From Crotophaga sulcirostris (taxonomy: Eukaryota; Chordata; Aves; Cuculiformes; Crotophagidae): a DNA stretch of 64,000 bases. Location: NCBI GenBank assembly GCA_013397455.1, contig VYZB01000223.1:950263-1014262 (forward strand). Direction: 5' to 3'. Made by a program: the position numbers and the translations under genes. A model generated the notes under the pieces. The model made no database searches, was not told where the DNA came from, and saw only the letters and a list, made by a program, of their open reading frames with translations. Of this stretch, positions 40,093 through 50,400 are shown piece by piece (positions within the stretch are counted from its first letter, which is position 1; every line of letters starts with the position of its first letter).

Positions 40093-43000
40093 GTGTGGCT
40101 TGTGGTCCTACTCCTCTCCTTCTGTGAAACTGGCTGAAGGTAATATCTGTCTTTAAAAAGATCCTTGCCATGAGCTTCTGCTGGGGCAGGAGAGGAGTAG
40201 GTATTCAAGTCATCCTCCTCTGCTGCCCCTGTTCTGCTGGAGGCTCCTGGTCCCATTTGCTGAGCTGGACTTCCCGTCACCATCACTGCTGAAGTGCCAT
40301 CAGCTCTACATCTCCATTTCCAGCACGCCCTAAACAGCTAGGTTGGCAAAAGCAGAGGGCTGTTGTATATCAGACTACGATTAAAGTTGATCGTTTGACT
40401 CCTTTTCAGACTCCTCTTTCCTCATCTCCCTTGCCCAATTCTGTTCTTTCATTCACTCTGGGTATTTTTTCCAGCAGAGACTGTCCATCTCCTCTGGCTC
40501 CTGTTTTTCTTGTTCTGTCTGTTAGAGGAGTTCAGATTATCATCTACAGAGCTCAAGCGGAGTCCAGATTCAGTTCAACTGCCTTTTTGCTTTATTTCCC
40601 ACCTTAGGTCTTTTCTTTCCTTATATTATGAACTCTTCAGGGAGAAAACTGTCTTTATTTTCTGTCTTCTATATAGTGAAGTGTATTATTTGCCATATCA
40701 AATACAATGTTTTTCCCCCAAAAAAGGAAATAGGAAACCCCTTAAGTTTGCATGGGAAAATTTGGATTGAAATGCTTCATTCCTAAGAGACACTCTGAAA
40801 ACCAAAAACTGTTCACATGAGTTGGTTTTGTTCTGAAGTACCAAGAAAATAACCACAGTATTTTACTTAAAGATTTCTGAGCCAACATCTTAACAAATGA
40901 ATGTTATTTCTACAAAGATAAAATTGGTAATTCAATTTTCAGCGCTTTCAGTATGAAAACATGCAGACATATCGGAGTATCTCAAAAATGTTCTGTTCTT
41001 CCAAATCAACAATATTCTTAAATAACCACATATATGGATATCGGGGAATACTGAATGCTGACAGAAGCATTATCTGCAATTAGCTCAAACTTTCTTTTTC
41101 CTTTTTTTTCCTTCCCTTCTTTAGTTCCACTTTTTTTCCACCTAGGAGTCATCTTTGAGAGAACGCATCTCTTTTTGATATATTGTTCTTTGCTACTTTG
41201 TGCGTTATTCAGAAAGGAAAACAAAAAACCCCAAGTACTTAGATTAAAAGGAAAGTAGAAAATGAAAAACAAAATCCTGAGAATTTACCCCATTTTCATC
41301 TCTAATCCTTCAACTGAAAGGGCATCTTTCAAAGTGGTGTTTTTTCTCATTGGCAGACAAAATGAAGGGGAAAAGAAAACCCTCTCAGTTTAACTTGATA
41401 GAGCTTCTCTACCTAACACTGAAATTGAGAAACTTAGTTGCTTCTTACTACAGATTTGCCAGTACAGAACAGACAAAAAAAAAATCACTGCCATTTTTAT
41501 TTTGTTTATGATTTCCCCAGAAAATTAATTTTCTTTAATCCGATTTTCCCTGTTGTGCCCAGCTCTGTGAAGGGCATAGCGTAACACCAAGTATGTACAG
41601 CAGGGCTGCTGACCTGGTTTTGCAGTGGGAGCTTAGCAAAGGATCTGTCTCAGTAATGCTGTGAGTTCAGGGTGGTTATTCCTGCTGGGTTCAGAATGGG
41701 GGGTTGTGTGTCCTGAGCAATGCAGCGGATACACGGCTTTACAGCAGCACGTTCCCTACCAATGAGGAACTGATCCTGACCCCAGCAGGGTTTTGTGCCC
41801 TTGAGCAGAAGCAGTGGCTTGATGCAGAGTATCTGCTGTCACAATAAGGGAAAAACCCAGATTGTTTCATACTGCAGAGCAAACTCACTTTCGGAATCAA
41901 TGATGTTACTTATGTTGGGAACTGGTGCAAATGGTACTGAAGCTCCATCCCACAGCCTACTCCTCTACAGCCCTCTGGTGGTACCTAACCATGTAGTTTG
42001 TGAAGAGCTGGAGGACATTATAGCTAAAACTCAGCTTTGGGCCGTGATCTTTATGGTGTTGCCTGGAGGGGTAGGAATATCTCTGGGGGGAAAGTCCAAA
42101 AAGCAGGGTGCAAGTCAACATCCAGCTGTGATGCACTGCCCTGGCAATCATCCAACAGAGAATAATTTCTAAAGCAAATACACATATGTGCAAGAGTGCT
42201 TAAGAAGTGAGAGGGAATGCATCTCACAGGATTGGGAGAGATGTCAGAAATCATTATCAGGGTCCTGGGGGCACCAGGAGGCTGGTAACTGCCCTCTAGG
42301 TCCTGATAGTCATCAGTAAACTCTTCTCCTTCCTAAGGTACGAAGAACAAAATATCACTCAGTCCTAGGCAATGTTTTCTTAGCCTGATTTTTAAAGTTC
42401 TTCAGTGACTGAGATTTTGCAATCTTGTATTTCCATTGTTTCATTAGAGGAACAATCAGACAACCTTACTCATAACTCAGTCATATCTTATATTACACAC
42501 TTTACACCCATTATTTCTACTCCTATTCACTATGAACAAGGACAAGAAAAAGAACCAAAGCTTTTTTTTTTTTAGTGTGCTGGACTCCTTCATATTTGAA
42601 TATATGTTCTTTTGAGTCTTTCATAAAGCTAATCAGCCCAAATTCATTTAATCTTCCTCATCAGTCATATTCATGAAGAAATTCTGCTTTGAACGCCTTC
42701 ACCACAACTATTCTTCAGCCATGTGACATGATGGACTCAGATGTGACTTTTGAACATCAGATCTCAAAATGAAGAATTAGAGAATTTCTGTCTAATGAGA
42801 CCATGTCATGAAATGCTCATGATGTTTTTCTTTGACATGCCCTGATCTGAAGTTTCATTCTGAAATAAAGGAACAGGAAACTCTGGGCTATAGCATCAGG
42901 CTCTGAATAAAGCAAAATATCTTGAAAAGACACCCATAGTGAACTGAGTGCTTCAGCTGGGCTGTACGGGTAGAGCCCCACCATTGTCTGTGATTAATTC

Positions 43001-44356
43001 ATAGCAGCTGAGTAGACAGACCAACAAGCTGTCATATTATTTCTAAGGAAATACAGTGCTTAGAGGATTAATTTGAAAACTCTGAGCAGGCTGCCTGTGG
43101 GGATATGTTTTAACTTTTATGCTGTCTCGATCCACAGATATCAAAAGGGTTTTCCCCATGAGAAAAGGAGCAGAGCTGGAAGTCTCCTGGGTAAGTAAGG
43201 AACAGAAGCCCCAGGGCTGCCCTGCAGCTATGGTCAGCACAAGCTCAGCTGCTAACCTGGCAGACCACAGCTAAGGCTGGACCTGTTCTTAGCAGAAAGT
43301 TTAATTTTATTGGTTTTTGTTTGTCTGTTTGTTTGATTTAGCATGAGGAATTTGTGTTGCCTTAGCCGAGCAGTGAGGAGTACCAGCAGGCTGGTGACAC
43401 TACCAAAACATACTCATGTTGTGCATAAGGGCTATAGCCAAGTTAGTCTGTGAAGGAGTTTATAGCAATACAAGCAATTAGAAAAGAAACAAACCAGCCC
43501 CTGTACCAGGGATTTATTGAGCTTTGCAGCTGCAGGTAAGCACCCGTTCTTGGGCAATGGAGATGTATCACATAGCGCATTTAGACTGCAAAGAGCCAGC
43601 CTCCAGATTTCGTCCTCAGAAGGACAAGTCACGCATATTCTGGGGACAAAGAGGAAAAGATACAAAACGTTTCTTTATGTTCCTTCTGGCTTATGGTGCA
43701 GGCATTAGCTTAAAAAGATAGCATGTTTATTATAGAAGTATTTTTGTACACGTATTCCTGATTTACATCTAAAAGGCAGTTTGTCAGACACTTCATTAAT
43801 ATTTGTATAGATAACCTTTCAGTCTTTTAGTGATCTCTAAATAGGAAATTGTATGCGGAGTCCCTTTGCAAGAAATTCACTTCAGTGGTCCATTAGATGA
43901 GCCAGCTAATTGAGTGCACAACAGGAGCAGATTGATTTTTCTGTGGTGTTTTGATGCTCTCTGTTAGAAAAAAGGACAGTTGCAACCTAGGCCAAACTGG
44001 TTTTCCTTTCAGTCTGTCTCATACTGGTTTGCTGCCTTTGAGTGCTCAGAAGCTGTCTGGAGGCCAGGGTTCCTACTTAAGCTACCTAACTAAAAGTCAG
44101 AACCTCTGTTACAAAAGGTCACCAACACAAAGCCTGAATCGTGTGTCACAGTGTAAGACCAAGCCCAGAAGCAGTGAACTCAAAGCCTGTCTTATGCAAG
44201 GCTGATATGAGGAGAGGGGTTCTGTGAACATGGGGCAGTTCACCCTTATTGCCCATGCATTTAAGGCTTGTTTATTGCCCAAAGACACCAGGCGACAACT
44301 GATGGGTGACTAGAGAAAATAAGGGTCTTTGTGATTTAATGTTCCAGAGTGAGAGT
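40093..44356. other. Intergenic, no gene recognised
   Basis: No supported gene. The first ~200 bases after the CR1 copy are GC-richer and open on the minus strand (see findings). The rest is AT-rich, with a GTTT-rich run at 43311-43340. Confidence 0.45.
43311..43340. repeat. GTTT-rich simple repeat
   Basis: Imperfect GTTT/GTCT units in a T-rich run. Confidence 0.6.
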
Positions 44357-44643
44357 TACTTTTCCAAAGTAACTAGTGACAGGACAAGAGAAAACGGACT
44401 CAAATTGCACCAGGTAGGGTTTAGATTGGGTATTAGGAAGAAATTCTTTACTGAAAGAGTGATAAAGCATTGGAACGGGCTCCTCAGGGGAGTGATGGAG
44501 TCACCATCCCTGGAGGTGTTCAAAAAATGTGTAGATGTGGCACTCCAGGACATTGTTTAGTAGGCATGGTGGTGTTGGGCCAATAGTCGGATTTTATGAA
44601 CTTAGAGGTCTTTTCCTACTTTAATGATTCTATGATTCTATGA
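44357..44643 (+). mobile_element. CR1 LINE 3' end fragment, ATTCTATG-type tail
   Basis: CR1 3' end in sense orientation from a different subfamily. It shows AAGTAACTAGTGACAGGACA, GGTTTAGATTGGGTATTAGG, AAATTCTTTACTGAAAGAGT, GCATTGGAACGGGCTCCTCA, GGAGTCACCATCCCTGGAGG, a diverged GGTCTTTTCCTACTTTAATG and the terminal ATTCTATGATTCTATGAC. Many substitutions (for example TCGGATTTTATGAACTTAG where family members read TTGGACTCGATGATCTTA) suggest it is older than the ATACTGTG-tailed copies. Confidence 0.92.
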
Positions 44644-46497
44644 CATGGTACATTCCTTTGTTATCTGTCTCACCCACACTTTTGACCAACTAAATTTGCA
44701 AAGTCAGAGAGGAAAAAAACTCATAAAAAGGACTCATGCAGCCACAAGTTTTTAGGAACCCCTCCAGTTGGTCTGGATGCTTTGTTTTATGCCCCACTCT
44801 TGGTCACTCTGCTGGAACCTGGATGGATATAACTTTGCTTAATCTTACTTATGCTGTATACTAACCTACCTTGTTAGTATTATTGCCGTACTAATCCTAA
44901 ATAGTTTATGATTTTAGTAGAGAGACTGTTTTGTGAACTGTTATTGAAGCCTGGTTAGTAAAAGAAAGTAGTGATTCCTCTCCAGTGCTGTCGTTTTATT
45001 AACAAGCACCCCGCTCACCTCTCTTCCAGTCAGTTACGTAACAGTTCTTTAAGCTTGCTTTAGTCCCAGTAAAGCAATGTCTACTGCAAGTCAGCAGAGA
45101 AAACACCCCAAGATGAGATCTTACTGAATCAGGAAGCCTACCTTACAGAAATGCAATATCATTCGCAACAATAAAACGTGCAATAGCATATAGAAATGCC
45201 TGCTATAGCAAGCTCAGATTTTCCTAGTAGAAATCATGGGATAAATGTTAATGATTAGAATTGGCACTGTGAGGCTTCCCCTGCAGACAGACCACGCTAT
45301 TCAGGGACACAGTGCATTGTTAAAAGGCCTCTACAGAAATTTTCATTTTATTACCCAAGGAGTTAAGGTGCGTGGTCAGCATGGAGTCAGGGATACTTCC
45401 AGCCCCAGAGAGGGAATGGCTATACTCACATAGGCTATTATTGTAATGCAGGGTTATCTAAAACCTAAAAAACTCTTGCCAGGAAAATACACTGCCCACA
45501 ATCCAGCAGAATCTACTTTCTGATCTCTTCTGGAAGACTAACTTTGTAAAAAGCTCAGCTGCATTGTATGGCTGGGCAGGCTTGTACAGCTAAAGGGCTG
45601 CAAATACCAACGTGTTTGTGCTGCATGGAAAGAGGTGTTTTTATGTCCACTGCTATATAAAGATCCCAAGCATTTCTAAAAAATCTAGCCCTGTTTTGCT
45701 ATATATGTGGTTCAGAGGCTGTGTGTGGAACTGCACAATGCATGTGCCAAGCCTACTTTGTTTTTCTGAAAGATTATTTGATCTTTCCCTGTTGTACTTC
45801 CACATAATCTGAAACAGAATAGGATAGATGCAGAAAACATCTAATGAACTTTTTTCCTTTTGATACAGATTTGATAACAACGAATCCAAACTTTAGAGCT
45901 GCCTGAAGGTCCAGCTTCTTTCTTCATCTGTGCACTTGCCATTAGTGAGGTAACTCTCGATTAAGGTTCCAATACATGTGATTTGAATAGTCATATTAGA
46001 TGTGTCTGTTAAAAAATGAAGGAGTGATTTTTACATAAATGAATTATTAACAGAGATCTCAACATTAGACCATCTTGATGTTGGCCTTTTTGGCTGGGCA
46101 AGTAGATGTGCTTTGGAAAGTACAGGCCCAAGAAGCAGGATGTTGCAATTGAAAGACTGGAAAAGAAGTGTTAGAGGAAATACATCCATCACCAGAGAAG
46201 TTAAGAGCCTCTCAGGGAATGGCAGCACACAGGACTCCGTTACAGTGGAAGTGAAGTGAGGAAAGGATGGATGGTGACTCCCTATTGGATAATATGATAT
46301 GTCGACCAAGTCATGCGAGGACATGGCACTTACCTATCCCCGAGGAATCCAGCCTCCCAACAGGGCCCTGTTAAGCATGGAAATTTTAGTACCACACTAC
46401 TTTGATGCCTCTCATGCCAGGTAAAAATAACCTGCAGAAAAGGCCGACATGAAGAAGTATGAAGTGAGAACTAAATAGCCAAATGTTTTACTTGGAG
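44644..46497. other. Intergenic, possible solo LTR, otherwise empty
   Basis: The part from 44659 to 45043 is bounded by TGTTA and TAACA and may be a solo LTR (see findings), but no clear target-site duplication is visible. From 45044 to 46497 I see no feature that I can support. A near-consensus splice donor in minus orientation (ACTTACCT on the + strand, near 46329) has no recognisable exon behind it. Confidence 0.4.
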
Positions 46498-46508
46498 CAT
46501 GAGTCACA
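46498..46508. promoter_or_regulatory. AP-1/Maf half-site (TGAGTCA) upstream of BFSP1
   Basis: A TGAGTCA core lies about 590 bases before the filensin start codon and about 100 bases before a stronger Maf-like site. Such seven-base cores occur by chance every few kilobases, so on its own this is weak. The pairing with the site at 46598 is what gives it interest. Confidence 0.2.
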
Positions 46509-46597
46509 TTGACTTTTATACACCATCCCATCATCCTAAACAGTTGCAAAACTGTCAAATAACAAAAATCAAGCTGTGCTATCCACTCACACCAAAA

Positions 46598-46610
46598 TCC
46601 TGACTCAGCA
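46598..46610 (-). promoter_or_regulatory. Candidate TRE-type Maf recognition element of BFSP1
   Basis: The + strand reads TCCTGACTCAGCA. Its complement TGCTGAGTCAGGA matches the TRE-type MARE consensus TGCTGAGTCAGCA at 11 of 13 positions, with one full TGCTGAGTCA arm. It lies about 480 bases upstream of the filensin ATG. Large Maf proteins (L-Maf/MafA and c-Maf) bind such sites in lens crystallin promoters and are known drivers of lens fibre genes in birds. Position and sequence make a role in BFSP1 expression plausible. Binding is inferred. Confidence 0.4.
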
Positions 46611-46880
46611 GAAGGCCTCTGTGCACAACCCTGGGGACAACACCATGGGACAAAGCTCTCCCCCCAGCACTACCACGAAAGGATTTGAGCTCAGCCTCCA
46701 AAACTGCAAAGCGCTTGTTTTGTTGTGCATGGATAACGCTTTAATCCGCCGAGCGAAAGCTGGATGTTGCTCTCTTTTATTCTGGCTGTACACAATTGTA
46801 GAGCTCAAAAAGAAAAGGCCCTCTCCTCCCCCATAGCCTCTGCTCCTCCGAACTGCTGACGCCCAGACGGGCCGTCCCAA

Positions 46881-46904
46881 GGCGGGGCCATTGATATTTA
46901 TTTA
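46881..46904 (+). promoter_or_regulatory. Candidate BFSP1 core promoter: GC box and AT-rich element
   Basis: GGCGGGGCC (46881-46889), an Sp1-type GC box, is followed directly by TTGATATTTATTTA (46891-46904), which could serve as a weak TATA-like element. If so, transcription would start near 46925-46935 and give a 5' UTR of roughly 160 bases. No mRNA end is available to me, so the start site is inferred. Further lens-relevant homeodomain-like TAATCC (near 46742) and TAATCA (near 46960) cores occur on either side. Confidence 0.3.
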
Positions 46905-47089
46905 GTTCACTGCCGCAGATGATGCCTTCAGTGCCACACACCGCCCTGGAGACAAGTCCTAATCATCTGGGGGGGTGATTATGTTCAGATCTTCCTCCCC
47001 AAACCCCCCAGACATCATTCAGATCCAAACTGGAGAGACAGGCAGGCACGCAAGAGGGGAACCCGGCACCGCACAGCCCCTCCGAAGCC

Positions 47090-47460
47090 ATGTACAGGAG
47101 CAGCTTCCTCCGCGAGGTGCGCAAGGAGAAGTACGAGCGGTCAGATGCCTACGATGAGCTGCGAGGCTCTCCCGAATTTGACAGTTTGGCCCAAGCCCGG
47201 GGCCTGGAAAATCTGCAGGAGCTCAACGAGCGCTTTGCCAGCTACATCAACCGGGCGCGTGTGCTGGAGCAGCGCAACACCATCCTGCGCAAGCAGTTAG
47301 AGACCTTCCAGCGCATGGACGAGCTGGTGGGCTTGGACGAGGCCTTCGCCGGACAGATTGAGTTCAACCGCCAGAGAATGCGGGAGCTGGCGTCCGACCG
47401 AGCCAAGCTGGAGCGGGAGGAGAAGGATGCCCAGCGCATGCTCGATGAGTACCGCAACAA
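47090..47460 (+). CDS. BFSP1: BFSP1 coding exon 1 (head, coil 1A and start of coil 1B)
   Basis: Encodes residues 1-123 and two bases of codon 124. It begins [20 protein letters not shown], a basic, serine-containing head much shorter than in type III filaments. It then reads [15 protein letters not shown] and [16 protein letters not shown], the conserved start of coil 1A. After the [16 protein letters not shown] stretch the highly charged heptads [18 protein letters not shown] continue into coil 1B. The ATG has G at -3 (GAAGCCATGT). The donor is AACAA|GTAAGG at 47461, phase 2. Codons are strongly GC-ending, unlike the later exons, consistent with the CpG-rich setting. Confidence 0.97.
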
Positions 47461-50400
47461 GTAAGGCTTGCAAATGGAGGAAGATAGGTGGTATTGTTTC
47501 CATAGTTAATCTTTGTAGTAAAGATGAATTTGGTGTTGCTGGCTGCTTCTCATGCATGGGTGACACCTCTCCATGTCCATTAAACTTGTAGCCAGAGTTG
47601 CCATGTAAGCCCACGGTGAAAAGCAAGGTGCGAGGTATTAGGGAGCATCAGTTCTGCATTTCATGGTTTCACTGCTACTAGAAGGACAATTACCCTCTCC
47701 CTTCCATGACAGCAGTTCCCCATTGTGGCACACATCAATTGCTATTGCTCATTAGCTTTAGGAGGTTTGTGCAAGTCTCATGTCTGAGCAGCACAGAGTT
47801 ACACGACACCAAACATCTCCTGAAATGTATGGAGCATCTCTGAGAATCTCTTAGCTATAGGCATTGTGAGGCCCCTTAGGCCAGTCTGTGCCAGCCACTA
47901 CAGAAGTGAGATGAAGAGAAAGTAAATTATTTATTTTCCTGGCACTTGAAATTTGCTTGATTTCCCTCTTCTTCTTCCTTGCATCCCACTACTTCCATCT
48001 CATGCTACTAAAGCAATAGTTGTAAGAACAGGTTTCCCCTGACTTCACCTCTTCAACCTCAGTGCCACCATAAATCAAAAAGCAGGAACCTTGGGGGCTG
48101 AGGCATATAAGCGCCTCCAGAAATGTCTAGTCCCTTCCCTTCAACAACAAGCAGTTTTGGCCATGTTGCTTAATTAATTACACAACAAGCCTCGGTGAGT
48201 ATTGCTCATAAAAGGACTGCTCACAGGAGAGAAGGATCTTGGCTGCCTGTTACTTATTGGTCAGGGTTTTTTCTCCATAAACATCTATCTGGTTAGTTCA
48301 CCCAAGAAAATTTGGAAGCAGCATGGAGACTGAAGAGGAGCTTCTCATTCTGCCCATCAAAGAAGGAGGGGTAAACTCCATATGACATGCTTTAGCTTAG
48401 GATAAGCTTTTAATAAGGCAGAAGGTGAATCATTTGGAGCACTGTCTTGGTGCTGCAGAAATACAAGACCTTCAAGATTTCATCCCCTGTCTTCATCACA
48501 GACTTTTTGTCTGACCTTGCCCAAACCACATGATATTTCAGTCTGATCCTCTACTGATTTGCTTCTCCTCCGGACTAGAAAGTGTAAGACTGGTAATATT
48601 TTCCTTTTCTGTCTTCAATAATTTTTCAGCTAGAAAGAACCAGAAAACAGATGCGAGATAATTGATGTCAAGGCCATCTGCATCTTTAGGCCATGGTCCA
48701 ATGATGTCTCACTCTCAGAAACCATACAGTCCTAATGCACCCTTATCCTATCTTCCCCAGCCCTGCACACAACATCTGATCTGCCATGCTGCGTGTTGCC
48801 ACAGATATTCCTGGGGCCACCCTGAGATTTGAATCAAGGAAATGAGCTAGCAAAAAAAAAAAAAATAATTAAAAAATAAGATTTCCAATCCAATTCAGTG
48901 GGCTGCCACATGAACAGCCCATGGGGACTGTGAACTATGGCACAGCTGTAGAAATGCCTAGCCCTTGATCTCTCTTTCCTATTTGACAACAGAGAATAGC
49001 ACTGGTGCACTGAGGCTTCGTGCTGGAAATGGTCAGTTGCCCATGATGCCCTGACTCAGTGCCAGCAAGTAATAAGCAGTTTTACATTCCAATATTTATG
49101 ATCAGGAAATTCAGCTATAAGCTAATGCTAATTCAGCTAATTCAATTGTTGCTTCTGATATATGTTCATATGTTTTTATTACCCAGTGCCCATGAGGTTT
49201 GGACTAAACTCAGTATATAAGAGTCTAGCTGCACATTAGTTAAAAATATATGCAAACTGTATAGAAACATGCAGTGTTATGATATAGCTGGGCAAAAATG
49301 CATTATCTCTGTCTGGAGTATTGCAGACAGGTGAAGAGTCCATGTAGTGAAACATGCAATTCCCTCTCTAAGTTCAACAACTTGCAAGAAAAAGATTAGA
49401 AAAATTGGCCAGAAAAAAATAGTTTGTCCTGGCTACCTTTCAATGGAATCCTGTGTCCACCTGAGCAGTTTGTGGAGTAACTGACTGTATAATTCCCCAG
49501 CAGCAGGATTAGTGATCTGACAGATAAAATTTACTTTTTATTAGAGTGTCTTTACACAGGCTGTAAATATGTGGGGAAGAACACTGGGCATGGAAAATCC
49601 TGGGGGGAAACACCCAGAGAAGGGCTGATGCTTTTTGAAAGTGAGCTTTAGGACCTGTTACAGGGGTAGTTAGCGACCTCCTATTAAAAATAGATAGTGC
49701 CTTGTCTCACAGTCCTGGGATGCTCAGTCAGCAGCTGTACACAAAAATAAAAAGTAAACTTTGACTATATCTAATCCAACAACTTTGTAATTTAAATATT
49801 AAAGATACATGGGGTCATTACAATGGAAGGGCAGTGGCTGCTTTTTAACCAAATTCCCTTCAGTTTGCCTCAAGAAGTGAATTTTGTTTTCCTGTTTTTC
49901 TCTTGGAAGCTTCTGAATTTGACCTGAAGACAGACATGAAAATTTCTTCAGTGTCTGAAAAAATTTGGTTGAGTTGTGAGTTGCAGACATTAAAACAAAG
50001 CCAGTGCTCTGACACCATGTACTCTACCTTCTCACCCTGTTTCTAGCTCAAAGCCATCCCGATGTCTATGATTTCTGCTTTAAACTTATAAATAAAGCTC
50101 TCTAAACAAAAGGTAGGAGGAATAATCTTCTGTTGCATGCTAGGATCTTGCTGTGCTGCTGAAAATAATATGCTGAAGACCTGCTTCCCTGCCCAGGTCT
50201 GTGCTCAGTTGGCAGTGGGCATTGCTCTCACTGCGCTACAAATGTTCCAATTTCTTTCTCCAGTTTGAAACACAAAGCATCTACATTTGGCACACTACAA
50301 TTATCAAAAATCTCTTAAGAGTGGAGCTTTGTGTACCAATTAATTGACAAATGTCTGTGTCCTTCAGTAATGCAAGGAATTTTAGCTCTTAGAACCTGTT

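Larger units (their letters stand above)
46730..47470. promoter_or_regulatory. CpG-rich segment over BFSP1 promoter and exon 1
   Basis: CG dinucleotides, scarce over the preceding 46 kb, become frequent from about 46736 (ACGC, CCGCCGAGCG), through CCGAACTGCTGACG and GGGCCGTCCCAAGGCGGGGC, and remain so through exon 1. They drop again just inside intron 1. This is a modest CpG island of the kind that often marks a promoter. Part of the signal is due to the GC-rich codon choice in exon 1. Confidence 0.5.

Noticed and set aside
39944..40171. Minus-strand frame containing HHSITVLQGWKGPLRSS
   Set aside because: Antisense of the CR1 3' end, nearly identical to the frame at 18133-18594.
44306..44560. 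Plus-strand frame of 84 codons with [18 protein letters not shown]
   Set aside because: This is translation of CR1 3'-end sequence (44357-44643), not a host protein.
46327..46336. Consensus splice donor on the minus strand (TAG|GTAAGT)
   Set aside because: An isolated eight-base match with no open or recognisable exon next to it, expected by chance in 64 kb.
46605..46880. Minus-strand open frame of 91 codons across the BFSP1 promoter
   Set aside because: It lies antisense to the GC-richer promoter, has no recognisable domain, and overlaps a plus-strand frame of similar length. GC-rich DNA with few stops explains it.
47242..47626. Minus-strand and alternate-frame ORFs over BFSP1 exon 1
   Set aside because: They are antisense or out-of-frame shadows of a GC-rich coiled-coil exon, with serine/arginine-rich mirror composition.
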